A DNA stretch of 64,000 bases from Amycolatopsis sp. FBCC-B4732 (GTDB taxonomy: Bacteria > Actinomycetota > Actinomycetes > Mycobacteriales > Pseudonocardiaceae): NCBI RefSeq assembly GCF_023008405.1, contig NZ_CP095376.1, forward strand, positions 8,722,501-8,786,500. The letters are read 5' to 3'. The position numbers and the translations under genes are program-made. Below the pieces are notes generated by a model. The model made no database searches. It saw only the letters and a program-made list of their open reading frames with translations, and had not been told where the DNA came from. Every line of letters starts with the position of its first letter. The stretch's first letter is position 1. Shown in pieces: positions 33,273 to 43,444 of the stretch.

Positions 33273-34529
33273 TCACACCGTGTCGGGTTTTGGGGGTCCA
33301 GGGGGCTCGTCCCCGGCCGGGGACCGGGGCTCGGCCCCGGAAGATTCGGTGTCGGAGATTCGGGCGTGCACTTTGCTACGGCGGAGTAGCAGGGCCGCTG
33401 CCAGCAGGGACGCCACGGCGGACGCGATCAACACCGCGGCCTTCGCCAGCTCGCTCGTCTCCTCGGGCAACGCCAGCTCCGCGATCAGCAGGCTGACCGT
33501 GAACCCGACCCCGCCGAGCACGGACAACGCGGCGAGGTCGCGCCAGCTCATCCCGCGCGGTTTCTCCGCCGCGCCCAGCTTCACGGCGAGCAAGCTGGCG
33601 CCCAGGATGCCGACGAACTTGCCGACGACCAGGCCGACGAGGACGGCGAGCGGCAACGCCGTCGTGAACACCGCGCCCAGCGAGTCGCCGTTGACCGAGA
33701 TGCCGGCCGCGAACAACGCGAACACCGGCACGGCCACCGCCGCCGACCACGGCTGGAGCCGGTGCTCGAGCCGCAGTGCCGGCGCCTCGGCCTCGCCTTC
33801 GTCGGCGCGGACGCGGGTGAGCAGGCCGAGCGCGACGCCGGCGATCGTCGCGTGGATGCCCGCCGAGTGCACCGCGACCCAGGTGAGCAGCGCCAGCGGC
33901 ACGTAGATCCACGGCGTCCGGACCCGCTTGTGCTGCAGGAACGCGTAGAGCGCGAGCGCCACGACGGCGACAGCCATGGCGACCAGGTCGAAGCCGGTCG
34001 TGAACAGCAGGGCGATGACGAGGATCGCGCCGAGGTCGTCCACCACGGCCAGCGACAGCAGGAAGACCCGCGCGCTCGAGGGCAGGTTCGACGCGGTCAG
34101 GGCGAGCACGCCGAGCGCGAACGCGATGTCCGTGGCCACCGGGATGGCCCAGGCGCGTTCGATGCCCGGCGTCCCCCAGCCGACGGCCAGCGCGACGAGC
34201 GCGGGCACGACCATGCCACCGATCGCGGCCACGACCGGCAGGATCGCCTGCTTGAACCGGGACAGCTCGCCGATGACGAGCTCGCGCTTGAGCTCCAGCC
34301 CGGCGACGAAGAAGAACAGGGCGAGGAAGCCGTCCTTGGCCCAGTCCCCGAGCGTCAGGTTCAGGTGCAGGAACTCCGGGCCGACCCGGAACTCGCGCAG
34401 GGCGTGGTAGCTGTCCCGCAGCGGCGAGTTGGCCCAGAGCAGGGCGACCGCGGTCGCGCCGAGCAGGATCAGGCCGCCGGTCGTCTCGGTGCGCAGGTAG
34501 CGGGCGAAGTCACTGAGCGGGCGGGTCAT
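33273..34529 (-). CDS. nhaA: Na+/H+ antiporter NhaA
   Basis: 418 residues from ATG 34529. The N-terminal TTGGLILLGATAVALLWANSP, PVATDIAFALGVLAL and LAVVDDLGAILVIAL blocks are diagnostic; the last holds the paired Asp residues that bind Na+ and H+. Near the end is GGVGFTVSLLIAELAL. About 12 membrane helices are present. A Pro/Ser-rich cytoplasmic tail of about 40 residues (GAEPRSPAGDEPPGPPKP) is longer than in E. coli NhaA. It exchanges Na+ for protons for pH and salt homeostasis. Confidence 0.93.
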   Translation of the reverse strand: MTRPLSDFARYLRTETTGGLILLGATAVALLWANSPLRDSYHALREFRVGPEFLHLNLTLGDWAKDGFLALFFFVAGLELKRELVIGELSRFKQAILPVVAAIGGMVVPALVALAVGWGTPGIERAWAIPVATDIAFALGVLALTASNLPSSARVFLLSLAVVDDLGAILVIALLFTTGFDLVAMAVAVVALALYAFLQHKRVRTPWIYVPLALLTWVAVHSAGIHATIAGVALGLLTRVRADEGEAEAPALRLEHRLQPWSAAVAVPVFALFAAGISVNGDSLGAVFTTALPLAVLVGLVVGKFVGILGASLLAVKLGAAEKPRGMSWRDLAALSVLGGVGFTVSLLIAELALPEETSELAKAAVLIASAVASLLAAALLLRRSKVHARISDTESSGAEPRSPAGDEPPGPPKPDTV

Positions 34530-34586
34530 CGGGGCGGCTCCTGGGGTCGCTGATCACTGTTGCCGACCAGACTTCCCGGCGCACCT

Positions 34587-34592
34587 TGACGG
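34587..34592 (+). promoter_or_regulatory. Possible -35 element upstream of the POT transporter gene
   Basis: TTGACG sits in an unusually AT-rich stretch (34587-34615, TATTTTAATTCTTTTTG) about 125 bases before the start. The matching -10 is not clear. The local AT content stands out against the surrounding sequence. Confidence 0.3.
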
Positions 34593-34717
34593 TATTTTAA
34601 TTCTTTTTGTCACGGATCGTTATGGCCACCGCCACACGGGGTGGCGGTGGTGGGTCACACGGTGTCCTCATAGCATGCCAAGCGACAACGAAGTCCGAGA
34701 CAAAGGAAGACAGAGTT

Positions 34718-36175
34718 GTGAGCACCTCCACCGAGGTCCAGCAGGACACGAGGTTCTTCGGGCACCCACGAGGGCTGGCGAACCTCTTCGGCGTCGAGAT
34801 GTGGGAGCGCTTCTCCTTCTACGGGATGCTCGGCATCCTCCCCATCTACCTCTACTACCAGGCCGACCAGGGCGGTCTCGGCCTGGCGCAGGAGTCCGCG
34901 CTCGGCATCGTCGGCGCGTACGGCGGCCTGGTCTACCTGTCGGCGGTCGTCGGCGCGTGGGTGGCCGACCGGCTGCTCGGCTCCGAACGGACGTTGTTCT
35001 ACAGCGCCGTCCTGATCATGGTCGGCCACATCAGCCTGGCGCTGCTGCCGGGGCTGACCGGGATCGGCGTCGGCCTGGTGTGCGTCGCGATCGGCAGTGG
35101 CGGGCTGAAGTCCAACGCGACGGCGATCGTCGGCACGCTCTACGCCGAAGGCGACGAGCGGCGCGACGCCGGCTTCACGATCTTCTACATGGGCGTCAAC
35201 CTCGGCGCCTTCGTCGGCCCGCTGCTGACCGGGCTCGCGCAGACCGCGGTCGGCTTCCACCTCGGCTTCGGCCTGGCCGCGATCGGCATGGCGCTGGGCC
35301 TGATCCAGTACACGCTCGGCCGCAAGAACCTCGGCGACAAGGCCAAGGAGGTGCCGAACCCGCTGCCGTCGTCGCAGCGCCTGCTGGCGATCGCGGCCGC
35401 GGTGCTGCTGGTCGCCGCCATCGTCGTGCTGGTGACGACCGGCGTGGTCAACCCGGGCAACCTCGCCGACGTCGTCGTGTGGGTGGTCGCCGTGATCTCG
35501 GTGATCTACTTCCTCGTCATCCTGACCAGCCGCAAGATCAGCGGCGTCGAGCGCAGCCGGGTGTTCTCGTTCATCCCGATGTTCATCGCCAGCGCCGCGT
35601 TCTTCTCGCTGTACCAGCAGCAGTTCACGGTCGTCGCGGCCTACACCGACCAGCGGCTGAACCGGAGCCTGTTCGGCTGGGAGATGCCGGTGTCCTGGGT
35701 CAACTCGATCAACCCGGTGTTCATCATCGTGTTCGCGCCGATCCTCGCGGCGCTGTGGACGAAGCTCGGCGACCGGCAGCCGTCGACGCCGATGAAGTTC
35801 GTGATCGGCACGGTGCTGATGGGGTGCGCGTTCCTGCTGTTCCTGCCGATGGTGGGCAGCGGCAAGAACGCCAGCCCGCTGCTGGCTATGGTCGGCATCC
35901 TGTTCGTCTTCACGATCGCCGAGCTGTGCCTGTCACCGGTCGGGCTGTCGCTGTCGACGAAGCTGGCGCCGGAAGCGTTCCGGACGCAGATGGTCGCGCT
36001 GAACTTCCTGTCGATCTCCCTGGGCACGGCGATGTCCGGCAAGCTCGCCGAGTACTACACGGTCGACGACGAAGCGCCGTACTTCAGCACGGTCGGCGGC
36101 GTCGCGATCGGGGTCGGCGTGCTGCTGTTCCTGGCCATCCCCTTCATCCGCAAGCTGATGAAGGGCGTCCACTAG
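34718..36175 (+). CDS. POT/PTR-family proton-coupled peptide transporter
   Basis: 485 residues from GTG 34718 with an AGGAAGA ribosome site; an earlier in-frame start would add an unconserved tail. The POT signature is clear: GVEMWERFSFYGMLGI in helix 1 (the E-x-x-E-R-F proton site), FTIFYMGVNLGAFVGPLL in helix 5 and FSLYQQQFTV in helix 7. About 14 membrane helices are present. It imports di- and tripeptides with protons (DtpT type). Its stop directly abuts the convergent VIT gene's stop. Confidence 0.92.
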   Translation: MSTSTEVQQDTRFFGHPRGLANLFGVEMWERFSFYGMLGILPIYLYYQADQGGLGLAQESALGIVGAYGGLVYLSAVVGAWVADRLLGSERTLFYSAVLIMVGHISLALLPGLTGIGVGLVCVAIGSGGLKSNATAIVGTLYAEGDERRDAGFTIFYMGVNLGAFVGPLLTGLAQTAVGFHLGFGLAAIGMALGLIQYTLGRKNLGDKAKEVPNPLPSSQRLLAIAAAVLLVAAIVVLVTTGVVNPGNLADVVVWVVAVISVIYFLVILTSRKISGVERSRVFSFIPMFIASAAFFSLYQQQFTVVAAYTDQRLNRSLFGWEMPVSWVNSINPVFIIVFAPILAALWTKLGDRQPSTPMKFVIGTVLMGCAFLLFLPMVGSGKNASPLLAMVGILFVFTIAELCLSPVGLSLSTKLAPEAFRTQMVALNFLSISLGTAMSGKLAEYYTVDDEAPYFSTVGGVAIGVGVLLFLAIPFIRKLMKGVH

Positions 36176-36904
36176 CTAGCCGACGGTGACCCCGAAGAGC
36201 ACCCCGACGAAGTAGGTGACGACCATGGTGAGGGCGCCGACCCCGACGTTGCGCAGGATCGCGCGCCCCACCTTGGCGTCCCCGAGCCGCGCGCTGAGCC
36301 AGCCGGTCAGCGTGAGGCCGACGACGACCGCGGCCGCGCACGCCCACACCCGCAGCGAGACGCCGGCCCAGGCGATGGAGAGGATCGGCAGCAGCGCGCC
36401 GACCGAGAACGCGATGAGCGAGGCCCACGCGGCCTGCCACGGACTGGTCAGGTTGTCGGGGTCGATGCCGAGCTCGGCCTCCGCGTGCGCCTGCAGCGCG
36501 TCCTTTTCGGTCAGCTCCCGCGCGACGCGGCTCGCGAGCTCCGGCGAAAGCCCCTTGTTCTCGTAGATCCCGGCGAGCTCGCGCTCCTCGGCCTCCGGCA
36601 TCGTCTTGAGCTCTTGCTTTTCGAGCCGGAGCAAGGCCTGTTCGGTGTCGCGCTGGGTGCTCACGGAGACGTATTCCCCGCCGGCCATGGAAAAGGCCCC
36701 GGCGACGAGCCCGGCGATTCCGGCGGTGAGGATCGCCGTGCTTTCCGTGGTCGCTCCCGCGACCCCGACGACGATCCCGGCGACGGACACGATCCCGTCG
36801 TTCGCCCCGAGAACCCCGGCCCGCAGCCAGTTCAGCTTCCCGCCCACGCCCTGGTGCGGTTCGTGGGCGTGCCCCACGGCGTCGCCGTCGATCGTTTCGG
36901 TCAC
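36176..36904 (-). CDS. VIT1/CCC1-family iron/manganese transporter
   Basis: 242 residues from GTG 36904. The VIT signature LRAGVLGANDGIVSVAGIVVG opens helix 1, followed by AGAFSMAGGEYVSVSTQRDTE, a cytoplasmic metal-binding helical domain rich in Glu (about 95-150), and three more helices. It exports Fe2+ or Mn2+ out of the cytoplasm against proton flow. Two overlapping iron-box-like sequences lie 50-85 bases upstream, suggesting IdeR/DmdR control. Confidence 0.9.
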   Translation of the reverse strand: MTETIDGDAVGHAHEPHQGVGGKLNWLRAGVLGANDGIVSVAGIVVGVAGATTESTAILTAGIAGLVAGAFSMAGGEYVSVSTQRDTEQALLRLEKQELKTMPEAEERELAGIYENKGLSPELASRVARELTEKDALQAHAEAELGIDPDNLTSPWQAAWASLIAFSVGALLPILSIAWAGVSLRVWACAAAVVVGLTLTGWLSARLGDAKVGRAILRNVGVGALTMVVTYFVGVLFGVTVG

Positions 36905-36954
36905 CGGACAAGTGAAACACGAACGGGGAATCGTGGCGAGACTTGTTCTTTTTG

Positions 36955-36988
36955 TCAGGTACGCCTAATTAACGCGTGCCTTGCCTAA
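36955..36988. promoter_or_regulatory. Two overlapping candidate iron boxes upstream of the VIT gene
   Basis: Windows 36955-36973 and 36970-36988 each match the 19-bp IdeR/DmdR consensus TTAGGTTAGCCTAACCTAA at about 12 of 19 positions. The GCCT and CCTAA cores are present (GCCTTGCCTAA in the second). They lie in a locally AT-rich stretch between the VIT gene and the cupin gene. Confidence 0.4.
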
Positions 36989-37034
36989 GTCGGTCCTGTG
37001 TGGACTCTCAGCGATCCTGGGCCATCATGGTCGG

Positions 37035-37376
37035 ATGGACGAGCAGGTTTGGCAGCCGCTGCGTACGGTGGAGGGCCTCCCGATCACCGGCGGCGAAGGC
37101 CGGTTCCGGCTGCTGGAGACGGCACCGGGCGGCCTGGCGTACTTGATCCACTACCCGGCGGGCGTGGCCTCACCCCCGCACACGCACGACCACGACTCGA
37201 TCGTGTACGTCCTGTCGGGCCGCCTGCGCGGCGAGGTGGACGGCGTGGAGGCAGAGCTGGAACCAGGCGATTCGGCGGTGCACCCCCGCGGGGTCGTCCA
37301 CCAGGTGGAAGCGCTGACGGATTCGATGTGGGTGGAGTTCAAGTCCCCGCTGCCGGAGCGGCCGCCGATCGCCTGA
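37035..37376 (+). CDS. Cupin-domain protein
   Basis: 113 residues from ATG 37035. SPPHTHDHDSIVYVLSGRLRGEVDG is a typical cupin motif 1 with HxH and Glu-equivalent ligands; LEPGDSAVHPRGVVHQVEAL is motif 2. It is a single-domain metal-binding cupin and its reaction cannot be told. It diverges from the VIT gene and might share the iron-box region. Confidence 0.82.
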   Translation: MDEQVWQPLRTVEGLPITGGEGRFRLLETAPGGLAYLIHYPAGVASPPHTHDHDSIVYVLSGRLRGEVDGVEAELEPGDSAVHPRGVVHQVEALTDSMWVEFKSPLPERPPIA

Positions 37377-37383
37377 CCCGGGC

Positions 37384-37560
37384 ACGACCGGGACCACCCT
37401 CCTCGGCCTGGTCAAGCACCTGTGAGCACGAAAAACGCGAGGAGATCACCGGCCGCTACCGGCGCGCCCGGGCGCACTCCGACGCGACCATCACCGCGCT
37501 CGCCATCGACTCGCCCGGCCACGTGCCGTGGTGGCCGCGGCCGGATAGCGGAAACGCCCG
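37384..37560 (+). pseudogene. Remnant of a DinB/DUF664-family gene
   Basis: Two short pieces in different frames resemble parts of DUF664 (DinB-like) proteins: GTTLLGLVKHL at about 37390-37422, and REEITGRYRRARAHSDATI...DSPGHVPWWPR at about 37438-37540. The long middle part of the family is missing and a TGA plus frame change lies between them. No start codon or C-terminal part is present. It looks like a decayed gene with a large internal deletion. Confidence 0.5.
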
Positions 37561-37586
37561 GCCCCGCGCGAAGCGGACCCGGGCGT
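37554..37586 (-). terminator. Terminator of the DUF6319 gene
   Basis: A 14-bp stem with two mismatches (ACGCCCGG.../...CCGGGCGT) closes a five-base loop. On the minus strand it lies 16 bases after the stop and is followed by TTTCC. Confidence 0.6.
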
Positions 37587-37601
37587 CTCCTGGAAAAAAG
37601 C

Positions 37602-38075
37602 TCAGGCGTCCAGCTCGGCGAGGGCCTGCTTGGCCTTCTCGAGCTCGGCCTCCAGCGCCGCGACCTTCGCCGCCTGCGCCTCGCGGGCCTGGTTGATCAC
37701 CTCGTCGATCGGGCCGGACAGTTCGCTGTGCAGCTCCTTCGCCGCACGCGAGACCGCCGCCGCCGGGATCTCGAGGCCCTTCGCGACCCACTTGGAGCCG
37801 TTCTTCAGCTCGGCCTGCCACTCGCCGTCGGCGGTGCCGGTGACCGTCAGGATCAGTTCGACCGTGCGGGTCTTCTTCGCCGTCGACGCCGTCGCCGCGC
37901 CCTTGGGGCGGCCGCGCTTGGGCTTGGGGGCCTCTTCCTCGGCCGGCTCGGGCGAGCCTTCCGAAGCGGAGGGGGACGCGGACTCGGTGACGGTCGCCTC
38001 GTCGGTGGCAACGGCCGGCGCCTCGGTGGTGGCCGAAGCCGTTTCCTCGTCGTGCGTCAGGACATCCACGGTCAT
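37602..38075 (-). CDS. DUF6319-like protein with AT-hook-like motif
   Basis: 157 residues from ATG 38075. The first 55 residues are acidic and low complexity (Ala, Glu, Ser, Thr). A KPKRGRPKG motif follows, which is an AT-hook-type minor-groove DNA-binding element. The conserved part (about 70-125) contains VELILTVTGTADGEWQAELKNGSKWVAKG. The C-terminus is a coiled-coil helix (AKVAALEAELEKAKQAL). A nucleoid-associated role is possible; the family assignment is from memory. Confidence 0.7.
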   Translation of the reverse strand: MTVDVLTHDEETASATTEAPAVATDEATVTESASPSASEGSPEPAEEEAPKPKRGRPKGAATASTAKKTRTVELILTVTGTADGEWQAELKNGSKWVAKGLEIPAAAVSRAAKELHSELSGPIDEVINQAREAQAAKVAALEAELEKAKQALAELDA

Positions 38076-38166
38076 CGTCGTGTCGTCTCCTTGCCCGGGA
38101 AGTGGGTGTGGTTCGCGGCACAGTGTAGAACATGCGTTCGACGCGCGCCGCTCGGGGGTTCCATGA

Positions 38167-38201
38167 CAGAGCCCTCCCGGCGCGAAGCCGGAAGGGCTCT
38201 G
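38167..38201 (-). terminator. acs terminator
   Basis: A 15-bp stem (CAGAGCCCTCCCGGC with its complement, one mismatch) encloses a GCGAA loop, 18 bases beyond the acs stop on the minus strand. Confidence 0.75.
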
Positions 38202-38218
38202 ACGGGGAGAACGCTAGC

Positions 38219-40201
<1,983 letters not shown>

Positions 40202-40301
40202 GGTTGCAAGGCCTCCTGTAGTGCGCCGAAACGACGGCTAGCGGCACGCTAGCGACGTTAGTCCGCCTTGTAAAAGGTTGCACCCACGTTGCCCCGCCGT
40301 T

Positions 40302-40904
40302 TCACCGAGGCAGGCGAGCCGCGGTGACTAAGCGTTCGTTCAGCCGGGCCTTGGCGGCCGGCCATTCCGGCGCCACCATCGAATAGGTGACGGTGTCGCG
40401 CGACGAGCCGTCCGGCCGGATCCGGTGCGCCCGCAGGATGCCTTCGCGAAGCGCGCCGAGCCGTTCGATGGCGCGTTGCGAGCGCAGGTTCCGGATGTCG
40501 GTCTCCCAGGAGACCCGTTGCGCGTCAAGGGTTTCGAACGCGTGCTGGAGCAGCAGCAGCTTCGACTCGGTGTTGAGCCCGGTGCGCTGCCAGTCCGCGC
40601 CGATCCACGTGTGCCCGATCGAGAGGATCCGGTGCTGCTCGACGACCTGGTAGTACGACGTCGTCCCGGCGACCCGGCCGGAGGTGACGTCGATCTGCGC
40701 GAAGGCCCGCCGCGCGGGGTCGGCGAGGGCCTGCTCGACCATCCGCTGGGCCGCCGGAAGATCCCCCGGCTGACGGATGCTCAGCCAGGCCCAGATGCCC
40801 GGGTCGGTGCCCGCTTCGAGGAGGCCCTCGGCGTGCCAGGGCGTCAGCGGCTCCAGGCGGACGTGCTCGCCGGCCAGCGTCGGTTGCGTGTTCCAGTCGC
40901 TCAC
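40302..40904 (-). CDS. GNAT acetyltransferase (RimJ/RimL type)
   Basis: 200 residues from GTG 40904 (VSDWNTQPTLAGEHVRLEPL). Residues HTWIGADWQRTGLNTESKLLLLQHAF form the acetyl-CoA binding region, and VSWETDIRNLRSQRAIERLGALREG the later Acetyltransf_3 blocks. Proteins of this type acetylate N-termini or small amines. Nothing nearby indicates the substrate. Confidence 0.85.
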   Translation of the reverse strand: MSDWNTQPTLAGEHVRLEPLTPWHAEGLLEAGTDPGIWAWLSIRQPGDLPAAQRMVEQALADPARRAFAQIDVTSGRVAGTTSYYQVVEQHRILSIGHTWIGADWQRTGLNTESKLLLLQHAFETLDAQRVSWETDIRNLRSQRAIERLGALREGILRAHRIRPDGSSRDTVTYSMVAPEWPAAKARLNERLVTAARLPR

Positions 40905-40958
40905 GTGATCACCGTAAGGCCGGTAATGGCTGTCTCGGATAGCCAATTTTCAAGCATC

Positions 40959-40988
40959 TTCACAGGCCACTTCGGCGTTGCCTATGCT
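40959..40988 (+). promoter_or_regulatory. Possible sigma-A promoter for the phosphoribosyltransferase operon
   Basis: TTCACA (40959-40964), 18-base spacer, TATGCT (40983-40988). The predicted start would be about 22 bases ahead of ATG 41017. Confidence 0.4.
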
Positions 40989-41016
40989 CGGCTGACCACG
41001 ACGAAGGGCGAGATCG

Positions 41017-41514
41017 ATGGCCGACGAGCGCGAAGAGCTGAGCTGGGAGCTGTTCGGCACCGCGAGCCGTGAACTGGCTCACACCATCGCCGACGACGGC
41101 TTCGCGCCGGACCTCATCCTCTCCATCGCACGCGGCGGCCTCTTCGTCGCCGGCGCGCTCGGTTACGCGCTCGACGTGAAGAACCTGCACGTGATGAACG
41201 TCGAGTTCTACACCGGCGTCGACCAGCGGCTCGACCTGCCGGTGATGCTGCCGCCGGTGCCCAACGTCGTCGACCTGACGAGCAAGAAGGTGCTGATCGC
41301 CGACGATGTCGCCGACACCGGCGCCACCCTCAAGCTCGTCCGCGACTACTGCCTCGACCACGTCGCCGAGGTGCGCTCGGCCGTCGTCTACGAAAAACCG
41401 CACTCGACGGTGAAGTGCGAGTACGTCTGGCGGCACACCGACCGCTGGATCAACTTCCCGTGGTCGGTGCTGCCGCCCGTGGTCTCCCGAGAAGGCCAGG
41501 TGCTCGATGCCTGA
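41017..41514 (+). CDS. Phosphoribosyltransferase-family protein
   Basis: 165 residues from ATG 41017. VLIADDVADTGATLKLV is the PRPP-binding loop of type I phosphoribosyltransferases, and LSIARGGLFVAGALGYAL supplies the PPi loop. It resembles the xanthine-guanine or hypoxanthine-type group in size. The base substrate is uncertain. Its last 8 bases overlap the next gene. Confidence 0.87.
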   Translation: MADEREELSWELFGTASRELAHTIADDGFAPDLILSIARGGLFVAGALGYALDVKNLHVMNVEFYTGVDQRLDLPVMLPPVPNVVDLTSKKVLIADDVADTGATLKLVRDYCLDHVAEVRSAVVYEKPHSTVKCEYVWRHTDRWINFPWSVLPPVVSREGQVLDA

Positions 41515-42229
41515 TCCGCTCAAGCCCCTCCTCGACCTCGAAGGCGTCGCCGCGGCGGCGAAGTCCGCGCAGGACGCCGTCTTCAAGGTGCACCGCCTGC
41601 CCGCCAACCTCCGCGGCGGCGCGGCGACGGCGGCCGAAGCGTCGGTGCGCGCCGCGCGTGCGTCCGCCGGCATCGAGGGCGCGAACCCGGAACTGCCCGC
41701 CGACGGCGCGGTCGCCGACCCGGTCCTCGCCGGTGCGCTGCGCGTCGCCGAGACGTTGGAGACGCTCCTCCCGACGTGGCGCCGCGCGCCGCTGCAAGCG
41801 TTGGCCCGCCTGCACGTCCTCGCCGCGGCGGACCTCGTCGACGACCTGGACGCGTTGGGGCGCCCGCATTCCGGCGGCGGCCGGCTCGAGCTGCTGGCCC
41901 AGCTGGTGACCGGCGCGACGTCGGTCCCGGGCCCGGTGCTCACGGCGGTCGTGCACGGGGAACTGCTGGCGCTCAAGCCGTTCGGCAGCGCGGACGGTGT
42001 CGTCGCGCGGGCGGCCGCCCGGCTGACGATGGTCGCGACCGGTCTGGACCCGAAGGCGCTGAGCGTCCCCGAAGTGGCGTTCTTCCGGCGGGTCCCGCGC
42101 TACCTCGAAACCGCGGAAGGCTTCGCGAGCGGGAAACCCGAAGCGGTGCGCGAGTGGCTGCTCTTCTGCTGCGAAGCGTTCGAAGCGGGTGCGCGCGAAG
42201 CGAAGAGCATTTCGGACGCGGCTTCTTAA
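41507..42229 (+). CDS. Degenerate Fic-family protein
   Basis: 240 residues from ATG 41507, overlapping the preceding stop by 8 bases. Helical layout and sequence resemble actinobacterial Fic/DOC relatives, with ARASAGIEGANPELP early on and LARLHVLAAADLV in the middle. The Fic active-site block (HPFxxGNGRxxR) appears as KPFGSADGVVARAA at about 155-168, so the catalytic His and the GNG phosphate loop are gone. It probably cannot AMPylate. A regulatory or structural role with the phosphoribosyltransferase is possible. Confidence 0.62.
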   Translation: MPDPLKPLLDLEGVAAAAKSAQDAVFKVHRLPANLRGGAATAAEASVRAARASAGIEGANPELPADGAVADPVLAGALRVAETLETLLPTWRRAPLQALARLHVLAAADLVDDLDALGRPHSGGGRLELLAQLVTGATSVPGPVLTAVVHGELLALKPFGSADGVVARAAARLTMVATGLDPKALSVPEVAFFRRVPRYLETAEGFASGKPEAVREWLLFCCEAFEAGAREAKSISDAAS

Positions 42230-43317
42230 GTGGTCAGTTTCGCCGCCCACTTCTCTTCGATCCGCCCGAACCGCCACACCGCGAGCGCGACGACCCACGT
42301 CAGCACGAACAGCCCGACGATCCCGAACCCGACGTAGTCCAGGTCCACCGACGCGATCGCGGCCAGCGGTCCCGAGGTGATGTCCAGCTTCTCGGCGAGG
42401 ATCGACACGAGCTCGATCGTGCCGATGACGAACGCGACGGCGACCGACAACGTCGTCACCGTGATGTTGTAGAAGATCTTGCGCACCGGTTTCGCGAACG
42501 CCCAGCCGTAGGCGAAGTTCATGAAGCAGCCGTCCACGGTGTCGAACAGGCTCATCCCGGCGGCGAACAGGATCGGCAGCACGAGGATCGCGTACCAGGG
42601 GAGGGCGAACGTGGCGGCGCCGGCGGCGAGCACCAGCAGGCCGATCTCGGTCGCGGTGTCGAAGCCCAGGCCGAACAGCAGGCCGACGGGGTAGATGTGC
42701 CACGGCTTCCGCACGGACTTCGTCGCCCCGCGTAGCAGCCGGTTCATGACACCGCGGTTGTCCAGCTGGTGCTCCAGCGCGGCTTCGTCGAACTCGCCGT
42801 GGCGCATCCGCTTGAACACCCGCAGGATGCCGATCAGCACGACGAGGTTGAGGATCGCGATCACGTACAGGAACACGCCCGACACCGACGTCCCGATGAG
42901 GCCGGTGGCGGTGTGCAACGCCGAGGAGTCGTCCTCGACCTGCCCGGCCAGCGCGCGGACACCGAGGGAGAGCAACAGGCACAGCGCGAAGACGATCGTC
43001 GAGTGCCCGAGGGAGAACCAGAAGCCGACCGACAGCGGCCGCTGGCCGTCGGCCATCAGCTTGCGGGTCGTGTTGTCGATCGCGGCGATGTGGTCGGCGT
43101 CGAAGGCGTGGCGCATGCCGAGCGTGAAGGCCGTGACGCCGAGGCCGATCCCGAAGACGCCGGACGCGCCCAGCGCGTAGTGCCGGGGTGCGACGAAGAC
43201 CGCCAGCACCACCCAGCCCACGACGTTGAGCAGCAGGACGAACCCCGCCATCCCGCCGATCGACACCCACTCGCGGCGCGAAAGGCCACGCCGCGAGTCC
43301 TCTTCCGTGCCCGTCAT
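42226..43317 (-). CDS. NiCoT-family nickel/cobalt transporter
   Basis: 363 residues from ATG 43317. RHAFDADHIAAIDN is the diagnostic HX4DH motif of helix 2; FWFSLGHSTIVF and LLFGLGFDTATEIGLL are the other conserved NiCoT blocks. About eight membrane helices are present. It takes up Ni2+ or Co2+ with high affinity. No hydrogenase, urease or cobalamin gene is in the window. Its TAA overlaps the Fic-like TAA (TTAA). An inverted and direct repeat cluster lies just upstream. Confidence 0.92.
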   Translation of the reverse strand: MTGTEEDSRRGLSRREWVSIGGMAGFVLLLNVVGWVVLAVFVAPRHYALGASGVFGIGLGVTAFTLGMRHAFDADHIAAIDNTTRKLMADGQRPLSVGFWFSLGHSTIVFALCLLLSLGVRALAGQVEDDSSALHTATGLIGTSVSGVFLYVIAILNLVVLIGILRVFKRMRHGEFDEAALEHQLDNRGVMNRLLRGATKSVRKPWHIYPVGLLFGLGFDTATEIGLLVLAAGAATFALPWYAILVLPILFAAGMSLFDTVDGCFMNFAYGWAFAKPVRKIFYNITVTTLSVAVAFVIGTIELVSILAEKLDITSGPLAAIASVDLDYVGFGIVGLFVLTWVVALAVWRFGRIEEKWAAKLTT

Positions 43318-43333
43318 CGCCCACCAGCCTTCC

Positions 43334-43365
43334 TCATCTGTGAGGTTAGACAGGTGAACAGATGA
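43334..43365. promoter_or_regulatory. Repeated-octamer operator upstream of the Ni/Co transporter gene
   Basis: TCATCTGT (43334-43341), ACAGGTGA (43350-43357) and ACAGATGA (43358-43365) make an inverted repeat plus a tandem direct repeat. The outer pair is perfect with a 16-base spacer, the geometry known for NikR operators. It begins 17 bases upstream of the ATG. Confidence 0.4.
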
Positions 43366-43406
43366 ACGGCAATGCGTCTCTGACAGCCGGGGCTACGCCC
43401 CGGGCC

Positions 43407-43431
43407 GGGGGCTCCGCCACCCGGAGCCCCC
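43407..43431. terminator. murQ terminator
   Basis: GGGGGCTCCG pairs perfectly with CGGAGCCCCC around CCACC, 14 bases past the murQ stop. A second smaller hairpin (CGGGGCTACGCCCCG) lies next to it at 43389-43403. Confidence 0.7.
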
Positions 43432-43444
43432 GAAAAGCCGGGTG

